Shown: positions 14,550 through 22,347 of the stretch, one piece after another
How positions within the stretch are numbered: position 1 is the stretch's first letter
Layout: every line of letters begins with the position of its first letter
Source of the DNA: Frankiales bacterium
Lineage (GTDB): Bacteria; Actinomycetota; Actinomycetes; Mycobacteriales; SCTD01
Reading direction: 5' to 3'
Assembly (NCBI GenBank): GCA_025464915.1
Contig: JAODNF010000065.1
Span: 1 to 22,473 of the forward strand
DNA length: 22,473 nucleotides
Translations under genes and position numbers: made by a program
The notes under the pieces: model-generated
Database searches by the model: none
What the model was told of the DNA's origin: nothing
The model's input: the letters and a program-made list of their open reading frames with translations, nothing else

Positions 14550-15808
14550 ACAGGCAGCAACGGCGTGTAGCGGACGATCACGGCGCGGTCGCGATCATCG
14601 CCGCCGTTTTCGCGCTGGTCATGTTTGGAATCGCAGCGCTCGTGGTGGACCTGGGCCAGGCACGCAGCGAGAAGCGCCAGTCCGGCAACGCCGCCGACGC
14701 GGCGTCGCTCGCGGCGGCGGAGATCCTTGCCGAGGGGGGCAACATGGCTGCCGCGGTCAGCGCGGCAAAGACGTCTGCGCTCACGAACGCGGGGACCAGC
14801 GCGACCGACTGGGTGGGATGCACTGACGGGAACGCGCTGCCCGTCAACGGCGAGGCGGGGAACGGGTGCATCACGTTCGACAGCGCAACGACGCCCAAGA
14901 CCGTGCAGGTCAGAATCCCCGACCGTCTGGTGAAGGCCAACTTCGGCGGCGCCGTCGGAGTGAACAGCGTGCCTGTCACCGGCTCTGCCCGAGCCACGAT
15001 CGACCAGGTCAGTCCCTGCCTCGTCTGCGTGCTGGGTAACTACGACGGGCAGAACAGCGATCTCGTGCTCACCACCACCAATGGCAGCATCGCCATCGCG
15101 GGGAACGCCGACCTCAACCCGCAGGGCAACATCGACGCCGGACCCGGAGGCCACGTCTACGTCGGAGGGAGTGTTCCTAGCAAGGGGACCGTGAGCCCGC
15201 CCCCGCCGATCCAGTTGGACAACGTCTACGACCCGCTCGGTGCCATGAAGCTGCCCCCGGCAGGCGCTGCTGCGCTCGGGAGCACCTCGGTTCCCTCCGC
15301 CGGAGTATGCACAGCCGGGCTCACCTACAGGAACCTCAACAACTGCACGTCGTTCACCTCAGGGGTGTACGTCGTGACCGAGAGCACCAACCTCGGCAAC
15401 GCCCCTGTCTCGCCCGGCATGCTCGTCTACTTGGCTTGCGAGAGTGGCACAACGACGCGTGTGTCGCGCGCGTGCACCTCGGCAGACGCTGGCACCACCA
15501 TCTCCGCGCAGGGCAATGCGCAGTTCAAGCTGAACGGGCTGGACGTGCCGGGTTACGGGAACTTCTCCGTCATCTTCGACCGCAACAACAAGGGGACCTA
15601 CAGCGACCAGGGCACCGCGGACTCGTTCCTCAAGGGCGGCTTCTATGGTATGTCCGCAACGTTGCAGAACGGCGGCAATGCGACGCTGACGCTGAACGGG
15701 ATCCTGGTGGTCGGTCACATCACGGGCAACGGCAACCCCGCCGGCATCGCCGACATCTACAACGGCTCGGACTACCAGGCGAGCACCCAGCCCTACCTGC
15801 TCAGGTAG
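14546..15808 (+). CDS. TadG-like pilus assembly protein with Cys-rich ectodomain
   Basis: 420 residues from ATG 14546 (ATGA overlap with tadE). The N-terminus has the Flp-assembly TadG pattern: DHGAVAIIAAVFALVMFGIAALVVDLGQAR, one membrane helix, then SEKRQSGNAADAASLAAAEIL. The large extracellular part (about 55-420) contains several Cys, including a CxxC at 158-161 (SPCLVCVLG), and long stretches of strand-forming Gly/Asn/Ser/Thr-rich sequence (TTTNGSIAIAGNADLN, NAQFKLNGLDVPG) that look like a beta-helix or polymer-like fold. There is no MIDAS-type von Willebrand domain, which some TadG proteins carry. It ends nine bases before the end of the convergent ABC permease gene. Confidence 0.85.
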   Translation: MNRQQRRVADDHGAVAIIAAVFALVMFGIAALVVDLGQARSEKRQSGNAADAASLAAAEILAEGGNMAAAVSAAKTSALTNAGTSATDWVGCTDGNALPVNGEAGNGCITFDSATTPKTVQVRIPDRLVKANFGGAVGVNSVPVTGSARATIDQVSPCLVCVLGNYDGQNSDLVLTTTNGSIAIAGNADLNPQGNIDAGPGGHVYVGGSVPSKGTVSPPPPIQLDNVYDPLGAMKLPPAGAAALGSTSVPSAGVCTAGLTYRNLNNCTSFTSGVYVVTESTNLGNAPVSPGMLVYLACESGTTTRVSRACTSADAGTTISAQGNAQFKLNGLDVPGYGNFSVIFDRNNKGTYSDQGTADSFLKGGFYGMSATLQNGGNATLTLNGILVVGHITGNGNPAGIADIYNGSDYQASTQPYLLR

Positions 15809-15809
15809 A

Positions 15810-15830
15810 TCAGCGATCAACCGGCGCTGA
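15810..15830. terminator. Possible bidirectional hairpin between convergent operons
   Basis: TCAGCG 15810-15815 and CGCTGA 15825-15830 form a six-pair stem with a nine-base loop, just past the tadG stop and over the 3' end of the convergent permease gene. No T-tract follows on either strand. Its position is the main reason to list it. Confidence 0.3.
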
Positions 15831-17319
15831 CAACCGATACGATCCGGGACCGACGGAACGGGTCGTCGTAGCGGCGCAAGCTGGTGCTGATCCACACGGC
15901 GCTGAGTACCGCGACGGGGAACGTGATCGCGAGGGGGACCCACCACTCAGGTGCGTCGGCAGCCCCTTCGAGCAGCCCGCCCAGCAGGGCCGTGGGCAGG
16001 ACCAATCGGGCGCTGGTGAGCACGAGCGCACCGGGCGGGGCGACGGAGTCTCGGGGGCCGTTGAGGTCAGCCCGGTAGGGCTTGCGGGTCGCTGACGACA
16101 GGCACAGGGCGACCACCAGGAGCGAGCAGCCCAGGGTGGAGGCGAGGATCGCCATGAGCTGCGTGGCGGTGGGCGCTCCGACTGCTCTCAGCGAGCCGAG
16201 GACGGCGGCCAGCGCCGCCCCCAGCAGCACAGCCTCCGCCGTGACCCTCGTCTTGGCGCGGGCCAGCAGGGCGGGGGAGTGCGGCAACGAGGCGAGCCAG
16301 ACCGCGCCGGAGGCGTCGAGGCAGAAGGCGTTGAAGCCGAACAGCAGGCCGCCCCCGGCCGCGACGAGACCCGGCAGGAAGACCAGCGACTTCCAGGGCA
16401 GCCCGACCCCTGCAGCAGCGACGCCAGGCATGATCGCGAGGACGAGCGCCCCGCGGCGCAGGGCAGGGGCGCGCCAGACGCTCGCGCGGTCGGTGGCCAC
16501 GAGGGCCTGGTATGCCGACACCGGCGTATGACGGCGGGGCACTTCGCGCGACGTGCGGTCGGCGCCTCGGTCCGCCGGTCGGCGCAGCGCCCATCGGCAG
16601 GCGTGGACACCAACGAGCACGCCGAGCATCGCGACGAGCGCGAGCACCACGGTCGTGGGGATCCAGTCGGCCAGGTCGCCCCGGCCGCCAGCGGTGACGG
16701 CGCGTGCCACGGCCGGCCCGAACGAGTGGTCGACGACGTCGTCGCTGTGTCCGGTGCGCACGACGACGAGCGCGCCGAGCGCGACCAGCACCATGGTGCT
16801 GCGCAGCCCTATGCGTCCGGACCTGCTACGGCGCAGGCCCGCCACGACCCACGCCAACGCCTGACCGACGAAGGTGCACGCGAGCACGAGCATGATGCTG
16901 GTGATCGCGCCCTGCCCGGTGTAACGGGTGTCGAGCGTCAGGAAGCCGGTCTCGGCGGTCAGCACCAGCAGCTGGACGATCCAGACCAGGTTCACCGGTG
17001 CGAGCACCAGCGAGGACAGGAAGTGGGTCGCCGGCCGGATCGGGTAGGCGACCAGCTGATCGGCCGGGACCAGCTCGGTGCCGCCGGCAGTGAGCGGCGC
17101 GACGACGGCTAGCACGCCGAAGCCGAGGAAGGCTGCGGGGGCGGCGTTGACGGCAGCGATCAACGCGGCCGGCTCCACCGAGTTCCGCGCGATGAGCATG
17201 ATGAAGCCGAGGTACGGCACGAGGGCGGCGGCGGTGAGCAGCCCCATCCGGATCCAGGGAGAGCGGACGAGCGTCCAGCGCAGCCGCACCAGCGCCCAGA
17301 CCTGCGCGCGGGCCGTCAC
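15817..17319 (-). CDS. Large ABC exporter permease (two-part, multi-helix)
   Basis: 500 residues from GTG 17319, overlapping the ATPase stop (GTGA). The protein has two similar halves, each starting with a cytoplasmic stretch (VWALVRLRWTLVRSP near 7-21; YQALVATDRASVWRAPALRRG near 270) followed by hydrophobic segments, about ten to twelve in all. Such double-length permeases can form the whole channel alone. With the ATPase just upstream it makes a complete ABC exporter. It is the last gene of the minus-strand block of Flp pilins and GT-C-like proteins, so polysaccharide, glycolipid or peptide export are possible. Nothing in the sequence names the substrate. Confidence 0.83.
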   Translation of the reverse strand: MTARAQVWALVRLRWTLVRSPWIRMGLLTAAALVPYLGFIMLIARNSVEPAALIAAVNAAPAAFLGFGVLAVVAPLTAGGTELVPADQLVAYPIRPATHFLSSLVLAPVNLVWIVQLLVLTAETGFLTLDTRYTGQGAITSIMLVLACTFVGQALAWVVAGLRRSRSGRIGLRSTMVLVALGALVVVRTGHSDDVVDHSFGPAVARAVTAGGRGDLADWIPTTVVLALVAMLGVLVGVHACRWALRRPADRGADRTSREVPRRHTPVSAYQALVATDRASVWRAPALRRGALVLAIMPGVAAAGVGLPWKSLVFLPGLVAAGGGLLFGFNAFCLDASGAVWLASLPHSPALLARAKTRVTAEAVLLGAALAAVLGSLRAVGAPTATQLMAILASTLGCSLLVVALCLSSATRKPYRADLNGPRDSVAPPGALVLTSARLVLPTALLGGLLEGAADAPEWWVPLAITFPVAVLSAVWISTSLRRYDDPFRRSRIVSVVSAG

Positions 17320-18023
17320 GAGATGAGCGTGCGGTAGCGCTCGCGGCCGTCCTCACCCACGAGCTCTGAAGCGGGCGCCGCAGCGACGACCCGGCCAGCC
17401 TTGAGCACAACGGCTTCGTTGCACGCCTCGACGGCGAGATGCAGCAGGTGCGTCGACACCAGCACGGCGGCGCCCGTCGCCCGCGCCTGCCGAACGACTT
17501 CCATGGTGGCATCTACGCCGAGGGGGTCCACACCGTCGAACGGCTCGTCGAGGAGCAGCACCCGGGGCTCGTGGAACGCGGCAAGGACGACGGACAGGCG
17601 TCGACCCATGCCATGGGAGAACCCGGCCGTGATGCGGTCGGCGACGCCGGCCAGCTCGAACCGGTCGAGCAGGTCTCGGGCCCGCTCCTCCCAGCCGTCG
17701 GCCATCTCGCGCAGCCGCGCGGCCAGCTGCAGGTGCTCCCAGGGGGTGGCGCGCGGGATGAGCCCGCCGACGTCGGGGCAGTAGCCGACGGCTGCGCGGA
17801 CACGGGCCGGGTCGCGGGCGGCATCCACTCCGGCCACCACGACGGAGCCGCTGCTGGGAGGGAGCACGCCTCCGAGGACGCGCATCGTCGTGGACTTCCC
17901 GGCGCCATTGCGTCCGACCAGCGCCACGGACGTCCCCGCGCCCACCGACAGGTCGAAGCCGTCGACCGCCCGGACCTCGCCGAAGTCGACGACGAGCCCT
18001 TGGACCTTGAGCACGGGTTCCAC
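17316..18023 (-). CDS. ABC transporter ATP-binding protein
   Basis: 235 residues from GTG 18023, with AAGGA about six bases upstream. Walker A is 37-45 (GRNGAGKST), signature 135-144 (FSHGMGRRLS), Walker B ends Asp159-Glu160 (VLLLDEPFDGVDP), and the H-loop is His192 (VSTHLL). The usual Gln of the Q-loop is replaced: the segment reads VGYCPDVGGL. This CcmA/NatA-like type powers ABC-2 exporters. The gene ends inside the start of the permease gene (four-base overlap), so the two products are made together. It starts 29 bases after the last GT-C-like gene, and that gap holds a 17-base palindrome. Confidence 0.93.
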   Translation of the reverse strand: MEPVLKVQGLVVDFGEVRAVDGFDLSVGAGTSVALVGRNGAGKSTTMRVLGGVLPPSSGSVVVAGVDAARDPARVRAAVGYCPDVGGLIPRATPWEHLQLAARLREMADGWEERARDLLDRFELAGVADRITAGFSHGMGRRLSVVLAAFHEPRVLLLDEPFDGVDPLGVDATMEVVRQARATGAAVLVSTHLLHLAVEACNEAVVLKAGRVVAAAPASELVGEDGRERYRTLIS

Positions 18024-18037
18024 GGTGTTCCTTCGGC

Positions 18038-18054
18038 AGGCTGAGGCTCAGCCT
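18038..18054. repeat. 17-base palindrome at the junction of the GT-C genes and the ABC exporter
   Basis: AGGCTGAG, a central G, then CTCAGCCT form a perfect palindrome that touches the stop codon of the gene ending at 18053. As RNA it would fold into a six-pair stem with a five-base loop just before the ribosome-binding site of the ATPase gene. Without a T-tract, an operator or mRNA-processing hairpin is as likely as a terminator. Confidence 0.5.
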
Positions 18055-19363
18055 AGAGCGCCAACCGGTGCCTCATGCGGCAGAGCAACTTGCCGGGCAG
18101 GCCGTAGGCGCACGCCAGGGCTGTGAGCAGGGCCACGCCGAAGACGGTTTCACCCGCCACGCCGGTCTCCCGCAGGACGTCATGCAGAAGCCAGATCCGC
18201 CAACCGCGGCCTTCGGTCTGCTGGTAGTTGGACGCTGCCCCGGCGAACACGGCACCCGTGGCGTGGACGGCGATCGAGACGGCAGCGAGGACCCGCGCTG
18301 CGTGCCTGGCCCCCGCACCCGCTCGCAGGTAGCCGCAGTACGCCAACGGCGCGCCGACGAGGAGCGCCTCGACGACCAGGCGGTTGCCGAAGAACGCCGT
18401 GCCGCCGTAGAAGCCGTTCACCTTGAGCTGAACACCGAGGTAGAGGACTGCCCCGATCGCAGCGCCGCGCGCCCACGACGGAGCGGATCGCCAGCCGCGC
18501 CAGACTCCGAGCGCCGCAACGATCGCGACCGGCGTGTAGAGCAGCACGCCCCGCAGCGGCGAGATCAGCGTGCCGGCAAAGCCCTCCAGCTCCTGGCTCA
18601 CGAGCCCGTGCTCCTGCAGCCGCACCCCGACGTACTGGCGGTAGTAGCCGCCCGTGAGACCGGGGTGGCCGAAGACGGCGGCGTTCCAGCTAACCAGCAG
18701 TGCCGTGGCGGCGGCGACCCCGGCGCCGACGAGCAGTAAAGGCCGAAGGCGACGCTCCGCGATCGTCACGGCGACGACCAGGAGAACAGCGATGAGCAGC
18801 AGGTGGACGCGTGTGACAGTGGCGAGCAGGGCGAAGGAGCCCGCCCACCACCAGCGCTCGCGCTGCGCCGCACGGAGCAGCAGCACCAGCCAGAGCGCCG
18901 CGGCGCTGTGTGTCCAGAGCTCGGAGGACGCGACCGTCCAGACGGCACTGCCAAGGCCGAGCGCAACCGTGCACGCAGCAGCTCGTCGACGGCCGCCGCC
19001 CAGCTCGGCCATGACGGTGGCGAGGGAGGCCAAGGCTGCGGCTACCAGCAGCGCTGCCGTCGCGACGCCCGCGGTGTCAGGGGAAGGCTCGAACGGAGCG
19101 AGAGCCGCTTGCATCGGGACGCCGACGAGGATCACGCCCGCCGTCCGGTCGGTCACAACGCCGCCGTCGGTGCGGATGAGGAACGGATTGTCGGGCAGGC
19201 CCTTGACATCCGACAGGTCCAGGCTGCCGGTGTGCACAAGCTGGTAGGCCTCGAGGTCGGCTGCCTGGGTGTCGACCGAGACAGTGCCGTACCAGTGGCC
19301 CGTGGTGAGGAACAGCACGGCGAACCCCGTGAACAGCACCAGCCAGAAGCGCCTGCCGGTCAA
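18053..19363 (-). CDS. Polytopic GT-C-like glycosyltransferase, third in the tandem set
   Basis: 436 residues from a TTG at 19363, which overlaps the previous stop as TTGA; the longer open frame to 19564 is an Arg/Pro-rich shadow of that gene. About ten to eleven membrane helices start at residues 4-20 (RRFWLVLFTGFAVLFLTTG). The first outer loop has SVDTQAADLEAYQLVHTGSL, acidic as in GT-C enzymes, which keep a catalytic Asp or Glu there. Later features are SSELWTHSAAALWLVLLLRA, RVHLLLIAVLL and LKVNGFYGGTAFFGNRLVVE, patterns common in ArnT/PMT-like transferases (GT39/GT83/GT87). These enzymes use polyprenyl-phosphate sugars to glycosylate lipids or proteins outside the membrane. The exact family is not certain from inspection alone. 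Confidence 0.72.
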   Translation of the reverse strand: MTGRRFWLVLFTGFAVLFLTTGHWYGTVSVDTQAADLEAYQLVHTGSLDLSDVKGLPDNPFLIRTDGGVVTDRTAGVILVGVPMQAALAPFEPSPDTAGVATAALLVAAALASLATVMAELGGGRRRAAACTVALGLGSAVWTVASSELWTHSAAALWLVLLLRAAQRERWWWAGSFALLATVTRVHLLLIAVLLVVAVTIAERRLRPLLLVGAGVAAATALLVSWNAAVFGHPGLTGGYYRQYVGVRLQEHGLVSQELEGFAGTLISPLRGVLLYTPVAIVAALGVWRGWRSAPSWARGAAIGAVLYLGVQLKVNGFYGGTAFFGNRLVVEALLVGAPLAYCGYLRAGAGARHAARVLAAVSIAVHATGAVFAGAASNYQQTEGRGWRIWLLHDVLRETGVAGETVFGVALLTALACAYGLPGKLLCRMRHRLAL

Positions 19364-20427
19364 GGGGCCACCGGCGCGCGCACCAGCACGACGGCCAGCC
19401 ACAGCAGCGCGACGTTGCGGACGGACAGGAGCAGGGTGGGCAGCGCGTCGCCCGCGAGCAGCTGGCCGTAGCTCAGCGGGTAGACGACGTGGGTGGCGAC
19501 GAGCGCGAGCCCAAGGGGTAGCAGTACGCCAGTGCGGACGGAACCTCGCGCCAGTCCCACGCACACGGGGGCCAGCACCCAGAGCAGGTATTGAGGGCTG
19601 AGCACCTTGTCGCCCACGAGCACGACCGCCACCACGGCGCAGGTCAGCCAGGCAGCTTCACCGCCGCGGACGAGGAGCACCGCCACGACAGCCAGCGCCA
19701 CGAGCCCCGTCACCAGGCCCACACCCGACTCGAGGGATCCGGTGACCTCCCAGGCGTGGTGGACGTAGCGGACACCGGTGCCCATCCCGAGTGCGTGTCC
19801 CCACGCGTAGGCCGTCGCCGGCACCGCCTCGACCTGGAGCCCGCGGTCGCCCTGGTTCGACAGGGGGCTGAACAGCGGGCCGCCGGTGATCGCGACCGCC
19901 GTCCCGACGAGGACGAGGACGGCAATCGCCGTCAGAGCGGCGCGCCGGTTGCGGGTGGCCGGCAGCACGAGCAGTGGCCAGAACTTGACGAGCCCCCCCG
20001 CAGCGGCGGCGAGACCCTGGCGGACGCCGCTGCTCCGCAGCGCGAGCACGCACAGCACAGCGGGTACGAGGTCAAAACGCGTCCAGCAGACCGGTCCCAG
20101 CAGAGGCAGGCCAACGACCCACGTCCACGCGGCCACGCGGCTCTCGCGCAGCAGCGCGGCGACTCCGGCGTCGACGGCCAGCATGAGGCACGCCAGCACG
20201 GCGAAGTAGGTCGCGTACTGCCGGGCGTCGCCACCGCCAGGGACGAGGGCGACGACCGCACCGATCGGGTACTCCCACTCGTGCGGCAGTCGTCCGTGCT
20301 CCCAGAGGTCGAACGACCAGCGGCGAAAGGTCCGGACGTCGGCGAGGTTCGGTTGCTCCGCACCCCAGAGCAGCAGGGCCATCGAGAGCAGGCGACTGCC
20401 AGCCCACGCCACCCACAGTCGCCTCAT
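19360..20427 (-). CDS. GT87-like (DUF2029) membrane mannosyltransferase
   Basis: 355 residues from ATG 20427, overlapping the preceding stop as ATGA. The open frame to 20583 only extends into the upstream gene. The first helix RLWVAWAGSRLLSMALLL is followed by an outer loop with VRTFRRWSFDLWEHGRLPHEWEYPIGA; the acidic residues and EYP are hallmarks of GT87-type polyprenol-phosphate-mannose transferases. Further family-like elements are RFDLVPAVLCVLALR, GGLVKFWPLLVLPA and GDKVLSPQYLLWVLAPV. About nine to ten helices. GT87 enzymes such as PimE add mannose from polyprenyl-phosphate mannose outside the membrane. The acceptor here is unknown; the neighbouring pilins are a candidate. Confidence 0.85.
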   Translation of the reverse strand: MRRLWVAWAGSRLLSMALLLWGAEQPNLADVRTFRRWSFDLWEHGRLPHEWEYPIGAVVALVPGGGDARQYATYFAVLACLMLAVDAGVAALLRESRVAAWTWVVGLPLLGPVCWTRFDLVPAVLCVLALRSSGVRQGLAAAAGGLVKFWPLLVLPATRNRRAALTAIAVLVLVGTAVAITGGPLFSPLSNQGDRGLQVEAVPATAYAWGHALGMGTGVRYVHHAWEVTGSLESGVGLVTGLVALAVVAVLLVRGGEAAWLTCAVVAVVLVGDKVLSPQYLLWVLAPVCVGLARGSVRTGVLLPLGLALVATHVVYPLSYGQLLAGDALPTLLLSVRNVALLWLAVVLVRAPVAP

Positions 20428-21875
20428 GGCGCGAGACTGCCACCTGGCGGCGCCAGCAGGGCCCAGCCGTGGTCGCGTGTGACGACACGCCATCGGGCCA
20501 CGCCGGTCATCAGCTGGGCCAGCGGTCCGTCCGCCGGCAGCAGCGCCGCCTGCGGGTCGTACTGTTCCAGGAACACACGCCATGACGCGTCGCCGCGGGT
20601 GGCAAGGTCGTAGTCGTGCAAGAACGCGTGGCCGTACCGCTCCGCGCGTCCGTCCACGACGAGACGCACGGCCTTCCCGTCCGTGTAGATCAGGTAGCCA
20701 CTGAGGTTGTAGTCGTTCAGGAGCCTCAAGGGCTCCGGCTGACGAGCCAGCTGCTGCGCGATCGCGCGCGGAGTTGTCGAGGGGAGGAGTGGCTGCTGAA
20801 CGTACTGCGCAACGGCGACGACCGGCGCGAGTGCCGCCAAGGCAGCAACGGCAAGGCGGGGCACCGCGAGTCCGCCCGAGGGCATCTCATCAGCCAGCCG
20901 CGTGACCGCGACCGGGACGAGCAGCAGTGTTGCCGGGCCGGTGTTGCGGTAGGCGAGCAGCCCGAAGCCGATCGCGAACAGCACGTAAAGGACCTCGGCG
21001 CGGGGCACCGATCCCCGGCGCGCCCAGCAGAGCAGGACCACGAGCACCAAAGCTGCGAAGCCCCAGGTGGAATGGATGACGAAGGTGGTCGGCTCCCACT
21101 CGCTGATGATCCCCTTCGCAGCGCTGCCCACGGTGAGGGACGACAGCAGCAGAGCCGGCCCAACGGGCGTGGCCGCGGCGACGAACAGCGCTGCGACGGC
21201 GCGAACCGCTAGCGGCACCACATCGTTGAAGCCGGCCCGCCTGCGATCGAGGACCGCTGCGGCAGCGAGCACCAGCAGGACAGCAGGGACCAGGACGAAC
21301 AGGCCGTGCACCCAGGCCCAGAGCCACGTCAGCCCGAGAAGTGGCAGCCACCGGGGGAGTTGTCCACGCGACAGGTAGTCGTGAGCGACGCCGGCCAGCC
21401 AGACGACGAACAGCAATGACGCCGTCTGCGGCCGCTCTTGCATGTAGCTCGAGAGCGGCACCAGTGCCAGCCCGAGCACGAGGGGCGCGGCAGGGCCACC
21501 GGCACGGCGGGACACCTGCCGTGCGACAGCCAGGCAGACGGCCAACACCAACATGGCCCTGAGCAGCTGTACCCCTCGCAGCCCGGCGACGTCGTCGACC
21601 GCGGCCAGCACTACCTCCGACAGCCAGGCCGTAGCGTGCCAGTGGACGGTGGGGCGCGTGTACGCCCAGGGGTCGGGGTACGGAAAGCTGTGGCCGTGCA
21701 GGTGGTAGGCCCCCGCTCGGATGTGCCAGAAGACGTCAGGGTCGCGGAGCGGGCCGGCGGACAGCACAGCGACGCAGCTCGCCAGGGCGGCGCTCAGCAG
21801 CGCCCAGGCGTCAGTGCGCGCCGATCGGAGGTTCAGCAGTTGGCCGTGGTGACGTGGGCCTTGACGCTGTCGCAC
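20424..21875 (-). CDS. Polytopic GT-C-like membrane protein, first in the tandem set
   Basis: 483 residues from GTG 21875, which lies 43 bases inside the Flp pilin gene; a CTG at 21836 that overlaps the pilin stop (CTGA) is a real alternative and would remove 13 residues. After a first helix comes an outer loop with LRDPDVFWHIRAGAYHLHGH, PYPDPWAYTRPTVHWHATAWLSE, the pattern Asp-x-Asp, Trp-His, Asp-Pro, Trp and Trp-Leu seen in many bacterial GT-C-fold proteins. About ten helices follow to residue 355. The C-terminal 120 residues form a soluble outer domain (LRLLNDYNLSGYLIYTDGK, VDGRAERYG) ending near DHGWALLAP. Function is inferred from this architecture: a lipid-linked sugar transferase acting outside the cell. 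Confidence 0.75.
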   Translation of the reverse strand: MRQRQGPRHHGQLLNLRSARTDAWALLSAALASCVAVLSAGPLRDPDVFWHIRAGAYHLHGHSFPYPDPWAYTRPTVHWHATAWLSEVVLAAVDDVAGLRGVQLLRAMLVLAVCLAVARQVSRRAGGPAAPLVLGLALVPLSSYMQERPQTASLLFVVWLAGVAHDYLSRGQLPRWLPLLGLTWLWAWVHGLFVLVPAVLLVLAAAAVLDRRRAGFNDVVPLAVRAVAALFVAAATPVGPALLLSSLTVGSAAKGIISEWEPTTFVIHSTWGFAALVLVVLLCWARRGSVPRAEVLYVLFAIGFGLLAYRNTGPATLLLVPVAVTRLADEMPSGGLAVPRLAVAALAALAPVVAVAQYVQQPLLPSTTPRAIAQQLARQPEPLRLLNDYNLSGYLIYTDGKAVRLVVDGRAERYGHAFLHDYDLATRGDASWRVFLEQYDPQAALLPADGPLAQLMTGVARWRVVTRDHGWALLAPPGGSLAP

Positions 21876-22036
21876 GTGCCCTGGAAGGCGTCGTGGACTA
21901 CCCCGCCCAGAGCGAACACGACGAGAGCGATGACCGCCGCGATGGCGGAGACGAGCAGGCCGTACTCCACCGCAGAGGCACCGCCATCCGTGGCGTCAGC
22001 GGCTCGCCAGCGCTTCGCGACACGGCGGCGGATCAT
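21833..22036 (-). CDS. Flp-family type IVb pilin, copy 1
   Basis: 67 residues from ATG 22036 with GAGGAG seven bases upstream. A basic leader (IRRRVAKRWRAADATDGG) ends at Gly19, the expected prepilin-peptidase (TadV/CpaA) cut site. The mature part begins ASAVEYGLLVSAIAAVIALVVFALGG with Glu24 at position +5 as in Flp pilins. A short tail (VVHDAFQGTCDSVKAHVTTANC) contains Cys55 and ends at Cys67. The downstream GT-C-like gene begins within or at the stop codon, so the two are likely translated together. This copy is the most diverged of the three and has the fewest Thr in its tail. Confidence 0.93.
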   Translation of the reverse strand: MIRRRVAKRWRAADATDGGASAVEYGLLVSAIAAVIALVVFALGGVVHDAFQGTCDSVKAHVTTANC

Positions 22037-22054
22037 GAGCTCTCCTCGGTGCGG

Positions 22055-22252
22055 CTAGCAGTTCTGCGTCGTGGTGGTGCTCGCCTTGATGCTGCCGCAG
22101 GTGGTCGTGAACGCGTCCTTGATCACGCCACCGAGGGCGAAGATCACCACGACGATCACCGCGGCGATGGCCGCGACGAGCAGGCCGTACTCGACGGCGG
22201 ACGCGCCAGCGTCTTCCCTTGCAGCGGTGATCCTGCGCAGTCTCGTGAGCAT
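22055..22252 (-). CDS. Flp-family type IVb pilin, copy 2
   Basis: 65 residues from ATG 22252, with GAAGGA about six bases upstream; the longer frame to 22393 runs through the intergenic hairpin and the next pilin and is not real. Leader LTRLRRITAAREDAG, cut after Gly16, then ASAVEYGLLVAAIAAVIVVV with Glu21 at +5. The tail has Cys52 and terminal Cys65 around a Ser/Thr-rich segment (GSIKASTTTTQN). It assembles into Tad pili after cleavage. A 32-base stretch is identical to the third pilin (22116-22147 and 22409-22440), pointing to a fairly recent tandem duplication. Confidence 0.93.
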   Translation of the reverse strand: MLTRLRRITAAREDAGASAVEYGLLVAAIAAVIVVVIFALGGVIKDAFTTTCGSIKASTTTTQNC

Positions 22253-22279
22253 TGTGTCCTTCCCCTGCCGTCTGGTCGT

Positions 22280-22312
22280 CGGCACCCGCCGGAGTGTGCG
22301 CAGCGGGTGCCG
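22280..22312 (-). repeat. Strong hairpin between pilin genes
   Basis: CGGCACCCGC 22280-22289 and GCGGGTGCCG 22303-22312 are a perfect ten-pair GC-rich inverted repeat with a 13-base loop, in the 95-base gap between pilin copies 3 and 2. No T-tract follows in the minus-strand direction. It may stabilise the 3' end of the upstream pilin mRNA, mark a cleavage point, or partly stop transcription. Confidence 0.6.
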
Positions 22313-22347
22313 CCCCTGTCCAGATGCAGAAGCGCTAGAGGAGTGGG

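Noticed and set aside
15307..16095. Open frame bridging the end of tadG and the convergent permease
   Set aside because: Arg/Gln/His-rich shadow in a different frame from tadG; no start signal.
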